From: JASJBU01 sp963797085
Lineage (GTDB): Bacteria > Pseudomonadota > Gammaproteobacteria > Chromatiales > Chromatiaceae
Assembly (NCBI GenBank): GCA_963797085.1
Contig: CAWCOA010000014.1
Coordinates: 40,188 to 104,187, forward strand
Reading direction: 5' to 3'
Length of the DNA: 64,000 nt
Shown here: positions 16,730 to 25,994 of the stretch, one piece after another
How the letters are laid out: every line of letters starts with the position of its first letter
Position numbering within the stretch: position 1 is the stretch's first letter
Made by a program: the position numbers and the translations under genes
Notes under the pieces: generated by a model
Told to the model about the DNA's origin: nothing
The model's input: the letters and a program-made list of their open reading frames with translations, nothing else
Database searches by the model: none

Positions 16730-16751
16730 AACCCGTTGATCTCTAATCTGG

Positions 16752-16783
16752 AAAAGGGTTACCGCCATCCGGTAACCCTTTTT
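16752..16783 (+). terminator. Rho-independent terminator of soxXAKL
   Basis: A perfect 12-bp stem, AAAAGGGTTACC with GGTAACCCTTTT around a 7-base loop, ending in a T-run. It starts 23 bases after the soxL stop codon. Confidence 0.9.
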
Positions 16784-16910
16784 GTCACCTCACACGAAAA
16801 TTCCTCCCGAGTTCCTTCTCTCATCCTTTTCTTAGACATTACTACGCAAACTACATATCCCCATGAAATGGACGATATGCATTTATCAGTAATATGCATA
16901 AGGAACAGTT

Positions 16911-18749
16911 ATGACCACAGGAATCAGTAGTCATATCGAGCAGCCCGAAGACGACCTCTCTCAGGCAAACCAGGACCTTGGCAACCAGGGTTTACCCGGT
17001 AGTCTGTTATATGCCGCTATCTGGCTGCTGATCATCATGAATACGCCAGTTGCCGAGGATTGGCCCCGTACATCCTGGAGCGTCTTCATATTGCTTACAT
17101 TCTCGGGCCTGCTACGCCTGATTCTTGGTATAAAATTCGACGACATCCATAGCAGGTCTACCAGGATCTGGTTAGTCAGTTACTATGCTGTTGTGATAAC
17201 CCAAGCTATCGTGTGGGGTTCTATGGCGGCCTTTTTGGTCTGGGAGTATGTTCCAGATTGGCCGGCATACTTGAGTGGCTTTTCCACTGCAGGCATCATT
17301 GCCGGAGGAACGATAAGTCTGAGCACTCACTTGAGTCTGCAGCGATCATATATCGTCATCGCGCTCTTACCGAGTGTCATTGCTTGCTGGATCGAGCCCA
17401 ATCCGGTAGCGAATATCCTCGGGGCGCTGTTTCTATTGAATATAGTTTTCCTGCTCCTCATCGGCCACAAGCTGAACCGCAGTTATTGGACTAGCCTGAG
17501 AAACAATCAATTGCTAGCCAGACGCGCCGAACAGCTTGCTGAGGCAAAAATAAAGGCAGAAAGCGCGGATCGTGCGAAGAGTCAATTCGTAGCCAATGTC
17601 AGTCATGAGCTGAGAACCCCGCTAAATGGCCTGATCGGCACACTGGAGATGTTGCGTGTCAACACCTCGCCAGACAATCAGGCTAAGTATCTGGATGTTA
17701 TGGGTAAGTCTGCTCAAGTCTTGTTACATCGAATCAGCGAAATTCTCGACTTTTCGAAAATCGATGCAGGCAAGCTAGAGTTGGATAGCACAGCCATGAA
17801 TCTCATCAAAGTGGTTCAAGAGGCGACCTCCTTATTGCAGGACGCTGCTGAATCAAAAGGATTATCGCTGGAAACACATCTGGCGAACAATCTGCCCCAA
17901 ACTGTCATCGGCGACCCGAATCGCCTCGAGCAAATACTACTTAATTTGATTTCCAATGCCATCAAATTCACTGAACAAGGCCGGATAATAGTAGCCCTTG
18001 AGAGCATCCGTACGCATGCAGATACAGTGACCATACGCTTTACGGTGACTGATACAGGCATCGGCATACCTGAAGAGGCACAGGAGCGTATCTTCGAATC
18101 CTTCGTCCAGGCAGCGGGATCAACAACGCGTAAATACGGCGGCACAGGTATCGGCCTCTCCGTCTCACATAAACTGGTCAAACTGATGGGGGGCAAGCTC
18201 AATGTGAATAGCCAGGAGGGCGTTGGAAGCCAATTTTCATTCGATACAGTTTTCAGAATTGCCGACCAGCCATTAGAAACCCCATCAGCTGAGAATGATC
18301 AAGCGGAAAAAGCTGCACCACACCCCCTTGGACTGAATGTATTACTCGCCGAGGACAATACAGTCAATCAATTCATTGCCGGAGAAATGCTGAGCATCCT
18401 GCAATGTACAACCCGGCTTGCCGAAAACGGTCAAGCTGCAGTAGAGCAGTTTGGAAAAGGAAACATTGACGTGATTCTAATGGATTGTGAAATGCCGATA
18501 ATGGATGGCTTCGAAGCAACCAGACGGATTAGAGAAATCGAGACCAGCAGACAGTTGTCCCCCACGCCAATCATCGCATTGACTGCACATGTTACAAATG
18601 AAGACAGGGAACGCACCGCGAATGTCGGAATGAATGATTTTTTGAGTAAACCCTTTACCCTCGAAGGTCTCCAAATGGCAATCGCCAGGGTGACCATCAA
18701 TTCAGGCTCCCAGATGCAAACAACACTAACGGCGACCGCCGATAATTGA
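16911..18749 (+). CDS. Membrane hybrid sensor histidine kinase with receiver domain
   Basis: A 612-residue inner-membrane kinase. About six hydrophobic segments occupy residues 30-195 and form a membrane sensor without an obvious periplasmic domain. A linker helix leads to HisKA with FVANVSHELRTPLNGL (phospho-His about 234). The HATPase domain shows LISNAIKFT, DTGIGIPEE and TGIGLSVSHKLV. The C-terminal receiver has AEDNTVNQ, phospho-acceptor Asp in ILMDCEMPIMDG and FLSKPF. No DNA-binding output or Hpt domain is fused. It resembles the receiver at the window start. Stimulus unknown. Confidence 0.92.
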   Translation: MTTGISSHIEQPEDDLSQANQDLGNQGLPGSLLYAAIWLLIIMNTPVAEDWPRTSWSVFILLTFSGLLRLILGIKFDDIHSRSTRIWLVSYYAVVITQAIVWGSMAAFLVWEYVPDWPAYLSGFSTAGIIAGGTISLSTHLSLQRSYIVIALLPSVIACWIEPNPVANILGALFLLNIVFLLLIGHKLNRSYWTSLRNNQLLARRAEQLAEAKIKAESADRAKSQFVANVSHELRTPLNGLIGTLEMLRVNTSPDNQAKYLDVMGKSAQVLLHRISEILDFSKIDAGKLELDSTAMNLIKVVQEATSLLQDAAESKGLSLETHLANNLPQTVIGDPNRLEQILLNLISNAIKFTEQGRIIVALESIRTHADTVTIRFTVTDTGIGIPEEAQERIFESFVQAAGSTTRKYGGTGIGLSVSHKLVKLMGGKLNVNSQEGVGSQFSFDTVFRIADQPLETPSAENDQAEKAAPHPLGLNVLLAEDNTVNQFIAGEMLSILQCTTRLAENGQAAVEQFGKGNIDVILMDCEMPIMDGFEATRRIREIETSRQLSPTPIIALTAHVTNEDRERTANVGMNDFLSKPFTLEGLQMAIARVTINSGSQMQTTLTATADN

Positions 18750-20213
18750 CCCTAGTATCCCACGTATGATTTGACGACCTAGACTCGAACCTACTGCCCT
18801 AGCCACTGACTTGGCAAAAGCTTCACCGACACCCTGACGACTGGAACTTCTACCGCTGCTCTTACGTGTGCTCTTTGACTCCGTTTCGTTCCCTTCTGCC
18901 TGACTGCGCTCCTCTCGCTGGCGAACCAGCTCTTCCTCGCGCTTAGCCAGCATTTCATAGGCTGATTCCCGATCCACTGCTTGACTATAAATGCCATTGA
19001 GTGGCGAATGGCCAATAATTCGTTCCCGTTCCAGCGTGTCAATCGGGCCGAATTTCGAACAGGGAGGCGCCATCAGTACTCGCTCTACCATGCTGGGCAC
19101 ACCCTTCTGATCGAGGGTGGAGATCAACGCCTCCCCTACTCCCAACTGCCCGATCACATCTTCGGTATCAAAGGCCGGATTCTGACGAAATGTCTCTGCT
19201 GCTGCTCTGACTGCTTTCTTGTCTTTAGGCGTGAATGCGCGTAGTGCATGTTGGATGCGGTTACCGAGTTGGCCAATCACTTCATCGGGCACATCATTGG
19301 GATACTGAGTGATGAAAAACACGCCAATCCCTTTGGAGCGAATCAAGCGCACTACCTGGGTGATCTTCTCCAGCAATGCCTTCGGCGCATGACTGAACAG
19401 CAGATGCGCCTCATCAAAAAAGAACACCAGTTTTGGACGATCTGCATCGCCTTGCTCTGGCAACTCCTCCATCAACTCGGAAAGCAGCCAAAGCAGGAAG
19501 GTGGCGTAAATGCGCGGCGAATGATAGAGCGTTGTCGCATCCAGAATGCTGATCACGCCACGACCGGAGAAGTCGGTCTGCATCAGATGCTCGATTCGAA
19601 TAGCCGGTTCGCCGAAGAAAATCTCGCCGCCCGCCTCTTCCAGCATCAGTAATCGACGCAGAATCGCGGTGACGCTCTGCTTGGAGACTCTTCCATAGTC
19701 ACGGCCCAGCTTATCGGCATTATCCGCGACCCAATTGAGCATGGAGCGAAGATCCTTCAAATCGAGCAGCAGCAAACCCTCGTCGTCAGCCACGCTGAAT
19801 GCGATCTGTAACACACCCTCCTGCGTCTCATTCAATTCCAGCAAATTACCCAACAAAGTTGGCCCCATTTCAGAGACAGTCGTGCGCACCGCATGACCCT
19901 TTTTCCCGTAAACGTCCCAGAAGAGTGTGGGACTGGCGCTAAATGTGTGGTTGTCGATCTTGATGTATTCAAGACGTTCTGAAATTTTGGGATGGGCTTT
20001 GCCAGCGCCAGCCAGACCCGACAGATCGCCTTTCACATCGGCGGTAAAAACCGGCACGCCGAGGCGTGAAAAAGACTCTGCCAGTACCTGCAGGGTCACC
20101 GTCTTCCCAGTACCCGTAGCTCCTGTAATGAGGCCATGCCGATTGGCCATACCTGCATTGAGCAGGACCCGCCTGTTACCGTTACCGCCGAGCAGGATAA
20201 GATTGTCTGTCAT
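18726..20213 (-). CDS. HerA-like/DUF853 ATPase (YjgR type)
   Basis: A 495-residue ATPase of the HerA/FtsK group. Walker A is GATGTGKT (about 31-38), Walker B LVFFFDEAHLLF, and a conserved Arg-rich segment with FFITQYPNDVPDEV follows. The C terminus is a low-complexity basic and Ser/Arg region (KSTRKSSGRSSSRQG) then a hydrophobic tail LGRQIIRGILGSIIGGRR. Similar YjgR proteins are widespread in proteobacteria and uncharacterised, so a DNA-translocation role is only a family inference. The start is placed at MTDN (20213), eight residues inside the longest frame. The 3' end overlaps the convergent kinase gene by 24 bases. Confidence 0.88.
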   Translation of the reverse strand: MTDNLILLGGNGNRRVLLNAGMANRHGLITGATGTGKTVTLQVLAESFSRLGVPVFTADVKGDLSGLAGAGKAHPKISERLEYIKIDNHTFSASPTLFWDVYGKKGHAVRTTVSEMGPTLLGNLLELNETQEGVLQIAFSVADDEGLLLLDLKDLRSMLNWVADNADKLGRDYGRVSKQSVTAILRRLLMLEEAGGEIFFGEPAIRIEHLMQTDFSGRGVISILDATTLYHSPRIYATFLLWLLSELMEELPEQGDADRPKLVFFFDEAHLLFSHAPKALLEKITQVVRLIRSKGIGVFFITQYPNDVPDEVIGQLGNRIQHALRAFTPKDKKAVRAAAETFRQNPAFDTEDVIGQLGVGEALISTLDQKGVPSMVERVLMAPPCSKFGPIDTLERERIIGHSPLNGIYSQAVDRESAYEMLAKREEELVRQREERSQAEGNETESKSTRKSSGRSSSRQGVGEAFAKSVARAVGSSLGRQIIRGILGSIIGGRR

Positions 20214-20452
20214 GGCATAGGCCTCACTATTCTTCACAATGGTTTACGTTCATCTCTGGATAGAAATTGAGTATGGGTTAGACTCTACAGCTGAATATTT
20301 CAATTTATGCGACAAGTTGCAACACCTCAATTTTGCAGGAGCTTACTCAAAAAGTAACTGACAGCATGATTCGCCTGTTTTACAGTTACGCAAGTCCGAA
20401 TCATCGAAGATTGGACGGGTAAGATATTCAGCTCAATTAAAAAGGCAAAAAG

Positions 20453-21325
20453 ATGCGCTGGCGAGGCAACAGACAAAGCAATAATATCGAAGACCGCCGC
20501 AGTATGCGGGGCCCCTCCCTCGGTGGCTTGGGTGGTGGCGGTGGGATTTTTAATTTATTGCCGATGATCTTCCGGTTATTCGGCTTTAAAGGTGGTGTCA
20601 TCGCCATCCTTGGCATTGGCGCTTATGGCCTGCTGAGCGGCAACCTGGGCAGCATACTGGGTGGTGCCAGCCTGCCGAACAATGCAGAACAACAGCAGGG
20701 CCAACAAATCGAGCAGACTGCTGAAGAGCAGGAATTGGTGAAATTCGTCTCTGTCGTGCTGGCGGATACGGAAGATACCTGGCATCAGCTCTTTCAAACG
20801 CAGGGTGGAACCTACCAGGAGCCCCAGCTGGTGCTGTTTCGCAACTCGGTTAAATCAGCCTGTGGGCTGGGAAAGGCAGCCATGGGCCCCTTTTACTGTC
20901 CGGCGGATCAGAAGGTCTATATCGATCTTAGTTTTTACAGCGACCTGAAGAGTCGCTTCAAGGCCCCTGGAGATTTCGCCCAGGCTTATGTCATCGCCCA
21001 TGAGGTGGGCCATCATGTCCAGACCCTGCTGGGCATCTCCAAAAAAGTGCAGCAGGCAAAGCAAGGACTGAGTGAAGTAAAAGCCAACCAGTTATCCGTC
21101 CTCCAAGAGTTACAGGCCGACTGTCTGGCGGGCATTTGGGCCCATCATGCTGATCGTTCACGGCAGTTGCTTGAAACGGGAGATATCGAGGAGGGTTTGG
21201 CCGCCGCCAGCGCCATTGGAGATGATCGGCTTCAAAAGCAATCCCAGGGTTATGTCAGCCCTGATTCCTTTCACCCACGGCAGTTCGGCTCAGCGAGTCA
21301 AATGGTTCAAGCTGGGTCTAAATAG
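20453..21325 (+). CDS. ypfJ: YpfJ-like neutral zinc metallopeptidase, membrane-anchored
   Basis: A 290-residue protein. A basic, glycine-rich N terminus (MRWRGNRQS... GGLGGGGG) precedes one transmembrane segment (about 42-62). The periplasmic domain has the zincin motif HEVGHH (in AYVIAHEVGHHVQTLLG) and the downstream metal ligand in ELQADCLAGIW. The CGLGKAAMGPFYCPADQK stretch is a family hallmark. Length matches E. coli YpfJ. Physiological substrate is not known. Confidence 0.92.
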   Translation: MRWRGNRQSNNIEDRRSMRGPSLGGLGGGGGIFNLLPMIFRLFGFKGGVIAILGIGAYGLLSGNLGSILGGASLPNNAEQQQGQQIEQTAEEQELVKFVSVVLADTEDTWHQLFQTQGGTYQEPQLVLFRNSVKSACGLGKAAMGPFYCPADQKVYIDLSFYSDLKSRFKAPGDFAQAYVIAHEVGHHVQTLLGISKKVQQAKQGLSEVKANQLSVLQELQADCLAGIWAHHADRSRQLLETGDIEEGLAAASAIGDDRLQKQSQGYVSPDSFHPRQFGSASQMVQAGSK

Positions 21326-21414
21326 CGGTGAGCTGAAGGATTGCGACACCTTTTCAAGCAAAGCGCTTTAATATTTCATCAAGAATCATTCTTAAATAGC
21401 GGAGGTCGTTTCAA

Positions 21415-21663
21415 ATGGGTATTTTATCCTGGATAGTTTTAGGTCTTATTGCCGGCGTGCTGGCCAAATGGATCATGCCTGGTAAGGATGATATGGGCTT
21501 TATCATTACCATCCTGCTGGGAATAGCCGGTGCCTTTGTTGGAGGCTATATCGGCTCCCTGGTCGGCCTCGGCACTACCGCTGGATTGAACTTCGGAAGT
21601 CTCGTCACAGCAACAGCCGGAGCTTTTCTGCTGCTATTCCTCTATCGTCAATTCAAGAAATAA
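21415..21663 (+). CDS. GlsB/YeaQ/YmgE family small membrane protein
   Basis: An 82-residue membrane protein with three hydrophobic segments and glycine-rich turns, recognised by LSWIVLGLIAGVLAKWIMPG, AGAFVGGYIG and a C-terminal segment before FKK. The family is stress-associated in enterobacteria (transglycosylase-associated protein name is historical). GGAGGT lies close before the ATG. Confidence 0.9.
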   Translation: MGILSWIVLGLIAGVLAKWIMPGKDDMGFIITILLGIAGAFVGGYIGSLVGLGTTAGLNFGSLVTATAGAFLLLFLYRQFKK

Positions 21664-21792
21664 GCAAGCCGGAGTGACTTGATTCACATTTAACTACCAA
21701 AATTCCCAAATTTTATGAGGAATTCTTGATATTATTATTATATGTTAATATACTTATTAGTACTTTCTCATTAGCAGTATTAGGAGAATTCG

Positions 21793-21951
21793 ATGAATAA
21801 ACAACGCATGCGGGGAATATTTGACCCGATCACAGCCGCCTTCATTCTGGCGATAGTCGGCACCATTGCCACGCTTTCCCTCGACTCAGGTGACTCAGTC
21901 AATCAGGATCAATCACAAACGAAAGTGAAGCTACAGAAACCGTGGCAGTGA
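21793..21951 (+). CDS. Small membrane protein of 52 residues, unrecognised
   Basis: A short frame starting at ATG 21793 with AGGAGAA seven bases upstream. The product begins MNKQRMRGIFDP, has one hydrophobic segment AAFILAIVGTIATLSL, and ends in a polar tail KVKLQKPWQ. It fits a single-span membrane peptide. No family was recognised, and a terminator-like hairpin follows 30 bases after the stop, which supports a real transcription unit. Confidence 0.55.
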   Translation: MNKQRMRGIFDPITAAFILAIVGTIATLSLDSGDSVNQDQSQTKVKLQKPWQ

Positions 21952-21980
21952 TTCGTAATCAGTAAACTGGCGAAACCGCG

Positions 21981-22014
21981 TCGCTAACCGCCTTTTAAGC
22001 CCGGGCGGTTAGCG
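21981..22014 (+). terminator. Bidirectional terminator-like hairpin
   Basis: A perfect 12-bp stem, TCGCTAACCGCC with GGCGGTTAGCGA around a 10-base loop. It lies between the small membrane protein and the convergent FadL-type gene and could terminate both. The T-run is poor. Confidence 0.7.
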
Positions 22015-22044
22015 ATCGTATTTATAGTTATTCAGGTTTGGCCA

Positions 22045-23355
22045 TCAGAAAAGATGAGTCCAACTCAATTCAAACTCCCACTGTTCCATTTGTACTGAGC
22101 CAGTCTGCGTCCCTGTAAACACCGGATTGCTGCCCTCAACCTCTTCTTCAAGGGCATGGGTCAGTGACATATGAACCCGATTTTCATCGCTATAACTGTA
22201 GGTACTGCCTAAGCTGATGTGATCACGGATGGTTGCAGGAGCAAGAATATTGAACAGCGCCTGCCCCCCTTCAAAGAGTTCACTGGCATGGCTGTAACCT
22301 GCCCGGAAAGTCCATTTCGGATCATACTCCCACTGTATGCCGAGTTTGATAATATCCATGTCGTCCCACCCAAAGCCAGACCTTCATCGGCCCCCAGTCG
22401 ATTTTCAGGGTTGCTGAAGAAATCAAGATCATTAGCATTCGAGAGTGATTTGACTTCACCATAATTGATACGCTGATAATCGAGAACCAAGGTCACTTCA
22501 GGTGTTGCTGAGTAGGCCAAACCGACAACCCAGGTAGAAGGTGTATCGAAATCACCCTGCTCTGCAAACAATCCTTCATAATCCTCAAATTCGCTCATGT
22601 AGAGACGGCTTTGATAGGAGGCTCCCAAGGACAAACGGTCAGTGACCTGGCCTAACCAGCCTAATCGTAACCCCGTAACCATAGGACATATCGTATCCGT
22701 TATTACTAACCTTACCCTCGAAGTTGATAATAAATGGATTGTCAAACGGCTCTAGCCCATTTGCTTCGAAGCGTTGCACGGCAACAATCGGCATGATACC
22801 GAGCCAATGACCTGGGCTGACTTCGTGGGCATAGGTAGCGCCAAGAAAAAGTTGCGCGAAATCCACACCAGTGGGTGAGCTCGCGGGTCCAAAATTCCCA
22901 AAAACCGCTGCGTCGTACTCAGTATTCATACCTCCATTGCCACCAATTGAAATACCAAATGTACTATGCTCGGTAAGCGGCTTGTTCCAACCAAAATGAG
23001 GCACCAGAAAGTAGTCATTCTCACTGATGTACTCCCCAGCAGTAATCGGGGAGGTCGCATCACCGTCAGCAGTAAAGCCACGATCAGACGGATAAAAAAG
23101 CGCCGCACCGACATCCGTACGATGCCCACCAATCCCATGCCGGCAGGATTAGTGGCAGCGGTCATGGCATCTTGCGGAAGCGCGACGCCAGCACCCACCA
23201 TGCCCTTGTTGATCGTGCCAAAACCTGTTGGGTGAGTACCCATTGGTCGCCAACGCGGTATTACAGGCGAAAGATGCGGCAAGAATACTCACAGCCGTCG
23301 AGAGCAAACGCTTTGTGTGGGTATGTGTTCCAGTATCTAGATTCCTAGACATCAT
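22045..23355 (-). pseudogene. FadL/OmpP1-type outer-membrane transporter, frameshifted
   Basis: A FadL-family beta-barrel for hydrophobic compounds, readable end to end only across four frame changes. It starts with a signal peptide (MMSRNLDTGT, then AVSILAASFACNTALATNG). The FadL signature follows as TGFGTINKGMVGAGVALPQD and AATNPAGMG, and the last strand ends ELSWTHLF, with the C-terminal Phe expected of an outer-membrane protein. The frame breaks fall near 23237, 23120, 22685 and 22370. At three of them, a G-run one base too long (23237, 22685) or too short (22370) would restore the frame, so sequencing error is at least as likely as decay. All segments are otherwise well conserved. Confidence 0.8.
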
Positions 23356-23517
23356 TACTATTTCTCCTCGATGATGGATATGTTGAGGCTATTCATGAGA
23401 TCAATAGTGCAACATCCACCGAATTATGTTTTTTGTCTGCTGATAAATGAGCTTTCATCATGAAAATCCCTGCGTGGTGGATTGTAGCCGGCAGTCACTG
23501 AGAAAAATTTTTCATAA

Positions 23518-23604
23518 TGGTGCCCGGGGCCGGAATCGAACCGGCACGACCCAAAGGTCGAGAGATTTTAAGTCTCTTGCGTCTACCAATTTCGCCACCC
23601 GGGC
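23518..23604 (-). tRNA. tRNA-Leu (UAA)
   Basis: A complete tRNA on the minus strand. Acceptor arms GCCCGGG/CCCGGGC pair, the D-arm has GGTAGACGC, the anticodon loop reads ACTTAAAAT with anticodon UAA, a long variable arm (class II) has the pattern of tRNA-Leu, and the T-arm contains GGTTCGATTCC. The CCA end is encoded (revcomp of TGG at 23518-23520). Confidence 0.97.
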
Positions 23605-23796
23605 AGTGAGAGTTTGTTGCAGGTCGCAGACGTGAAAATGCAGCTTATGTCGGCAACGGGACAGGAGTCTGCAACCCATTTCTAGTGATGTCAACCTTCT
23701 TTCTGCCATTCCCTGCCAGGTCCGAAGGCAGGCATCAATAAACATGATCCATGCATAGGCTTGGCCGTTGTGGTCTCTGCGGCAATATAGCCTATG

Positions 23797-24582
23797 CTAT
23801 TCCCCTTTGGCGGCGAGTGGAAAGCAGCGATAGAAGTTCTCTTTGGTCTGATCAGCTACCGCCTCCAGGGTCATGCCCTTGAGTTCCGCCACACGTTCAG
23901 CCACCTGACTGACATAGCGTGGCTGATTGGATTTACCACGGTAAGGAACTGGGGCCAGGTAGGGTGAGTCAGTTTCAATCAACATCCGTTCCATAGGGAC
24001 CTGTTTGACCACATCACGCAGGTCAGCTGCATTGTTGAAGGTGATGATGCCTGAAAATGAGATATAAAAACCCATATCCAGGGCCTGTTTCGCCATTGGC
24101 CAATCCTCCGTGAAACAGTGCATCACGCCCCCCGCAGACTCAGCCCCCTCCTCCTGCATCAACTGGATGGTGTCCGTTTTTGCAGCTCGGGTGTGAATAA
24201 TCAGAGGCTTTTTACAGACATTTGCCGCCCTTATATGGGTGCGAAAGCGCTCGCGCTGCCAATCGAGATCACCATCACTGCGAAAATAGTCGAGGCCGGT
24301 CTCCCCGATTGCTACAACGCCAGGGTTTTTCGAGAGTTCGACCAGTTCTTCAACGCTTGGCTCATGACGATCCCGGTCATTGGGATGTACACCGACCGAC
24401 ATGGTGATCTGTGGAAAATCCTTGATCAGAGAAACCATGGCCGGCCAGGATTCCAGGTCAATTGAGACGCATAGCATGTGTTCAACGCCAGATTGAAGCG
24501 TCTGGCTGACAAGTTGACTGAAATCGTTGTGATAAGGCTCCAGATCGACACGATCCAGATGACAATGAGAATCCACCAGCAT
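23797..24582 (-). CDS. tatD: TatD-family metal-dependent hydrolase (DNase)
   Basis: A 261-residue TatD/YcfH-type TIM-barrel hydrolase. Metal-binding motifs are visible: MLVDSHCHLDRV at the N terminus, IGETGLDYFR, LIIHTRAAK, HCFTE and ETDSPYLAP. TatD proteins are 3'-5' exonucleases on single-stranded DNA in vitro; the cellular role is less clear. The start is placed at the family's usual MLVDSHCH; the frame is open 48 residues further upstream, into the PilZ gene. Last gene of the fab/holB run. Confidence 0.93.
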   Translation of the reverse strand: MLVDSHCHLDRVDLEPYHNDFSQLVSQTLQSGVEHMLCVSIDLESWPAMVSLIKDFPQITMSVGVHPNDRDRHEPSVEELVELSKNPGVVAIGETGLDYFRSDGDLDWQRERFRTHIRAANVCKKPLIIHTRAAKTDTIQLMQEEGAESAGGVMHCFTEDWPMAKQALDMGFYISFSGIITFNNAADLRDVVKQVPMERMLIETDSPYLAPVPYRGKSNQPRYVSQVAERVAELKGMTLEAVADQTKENFYRCFPLAAKGE

Positions 24583-24622
24583 GATGTACGCAGTCCGAGT
24601 TGTCTGACTCCAGAGATGGAGC

Positions 24623-24970
24623 TTAGAGTGTATGTGTGGGGCGATCCGACTTGAGTGCGCCGGCCAGGTAGCCTTCAATCTTGTTGCGGGCAGCGCCGCC
24701 ATCCTGGTCACTGAACTGAACGCCAATGCCAGCTGCCCTGTTGCCTTCTGCGCCGACTGGCGTTATCCAGATAATTTTCCCTGCCACCGGCAGCCTTTCC
24801 GCCTCATCCATCAGGGTCAGGAGCATGAATACCTCATCTCCAAGCTTGTATTGTTTGGTGGTTGGAATAAACAGGCCGCCATTGCGTACAAACTGCATAT
24901 ATGCCGCATACAAGGCATTCTTATCCTTTATGGTCAGTGAGAGAATCCCCTGTCTTGGTCCGCCAGCCAT
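24623..24970 (-). CDS. pilZ: PilZ-domain protein
   Basis: A 115-residue single PilZ domain, of the type found between holB and tatD in gammaproteobacteria and needed for type IV pili in Pseudomonas. Features: GILSLTIKDKNALYAAYM, NGGLFIPTTKQYKLGDEVF, and the end region AAGIGVQFSDQDGG. The N-terminal RxxxR c-di-GMP motif is not obvious, as in PilZ itself, which does not bind the nucleotide well. Gap of 16 bases after holB. Confidence 0.9.
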   Translation of the reverse strand: MAGGPRQGILSLTIKDKNALYAAYMQFVRNGGLFIPTTKQYKLGDEVFMLLTLMDEAERLPVAGKIIWITPVGAEGNRAAGIGVQFSDQDGGAARNKIEGYLAGALKSDRPTHTL

Positions 24971-24986
24971 TTAAATACCTATCGTT

Positions 24987-25994
24987 TCAATGAGTTGCCT
25001 GACGCAGGCAGGCATGCCAATCAATTAAAAGCTGCTCCAGCATCAGCTGTGGATTCAGATTGCCTTGAATCAGATCACGCACTTCATAAACCTGGATCAG
25101 AAACCGCTGTAGCAGCCCAGAGTTTAGCTGTTGCGCGAAACGCTGCAAAGCCTGTTTTTGATCCCAGTTGTAGAGCGATGGTGGCTGCTCGGTCACCTGC
25201 AGTCTCAGCATGTCGATAATCCAGCCGGTAAGCCATTCCATAAGCTGCGTTAAGTCTTGTTTCGACCATTCAGCGGCTATCTTTACAGGATCGAGCCGAT
25301 CTTGCCCAAGGTCGATAAAGGTCTTGAGCAACTCCAGGCGCTTCGTGAGTGTTTCAGCATCATCCATCCTCAGGGCCTTCAATGGGGCCCCGCCAGCCAG
25401 GTGGAGTAAGTTTTTCGCATCACCCGAGCTGCTGCAACTCTCCAGCCATGCAACCGCTTCTTCTTGGCCTGGATGTGGGAAAGCAAATTTCTGACAACGG
25501 CTGCGAACGGTCGGGAGCAGTCTTGATGGATGATCCGAGAGCAGCATCAAGACAGTATCAGCTGCTGGTTCCTCCAGGGTCTTCAACAGGCTGTTGGCAG
25601 CCGCGCTGTTCATGCGTTCTGCCGGTTTTACAATTACCACTTTGTAGCCACCCGACTGGGCTGTAAGGGCTGCAACACGGGTCAGACGGCGAATCATATC
25701 GATCTTGATTTCATTACTCTTAGCACCCTCCTCCGGACTGATCCTTTGAAAATCTGGATGATTGCCTGCTAGCAGCAGATGACAGTGACGACATTCGCCA
25801 CAAGGCTCACCCTGAATATCTGGAGCCTTACACAGCAAGGATTGGGCAAGTGCAAGTGCAAAGTTTTCTTTACCCACTCCCTCAGGGCCCACAAAAAGCA
25901 TTGCGTGAGGCAGGCGCTGCTGCTGACGGGCTTGTTGCAAGCGGCTCCAGATACCCTGCTGCCAGGGTAAGCGCTGAAAGTTTAATTCAGTCAT
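24987..25994 (-). CDS. holB: DNA polymerase III delta-prime subunit
   Basis: A 335-residue clamp-loader subunit of the replisome. It has FVGPEGVGKENFAL as the Walker A-like loop (delta-prime does not hydrolyse ATP), a zinc module of four Cys in the stretch LLCKAPDIQGEPCGECRHC, and the sensor region ANSLLKTLEEPAADTVLML. Start overlaps the tmk stop by 8 bases. Confidence 0.95.
   Translation of the reverse strand: MTELNFQRLPWQQGIWSRLQQARQQQRLPHAMLFVGPEGVGKENFALALAQSLLCKAPDIQGEPCGECRHCHLLLAGNHPDFQRISPEEGAKSNEIKIDMIRRLTRVAALTAQSGGYKVVIVKPAERMNSAAANSLLKTLEEPAADTVLMLLSDHPSRLLPTVRSRCQKFAFPHPGQEEAVAWLESCSSSGDAKNLLHLAGGAPLKALRMDDAETLTKRLELLKTFIDLGQDRLDPVKIAAEWSKQDLTQLMEWLTGWIIDMLRLQVTEQPPSLYNWDQKQALQRFAQQLNSGLLQRFLIQVYEVRDLIQGNLNPQLMLEQLLIDWHACLRQATH

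Noticed and set aside
23518..23604. tRNA-Leu as an integration site
   Set aside because: No integrase gene or duplicated tRNA 3' end was found nearby.
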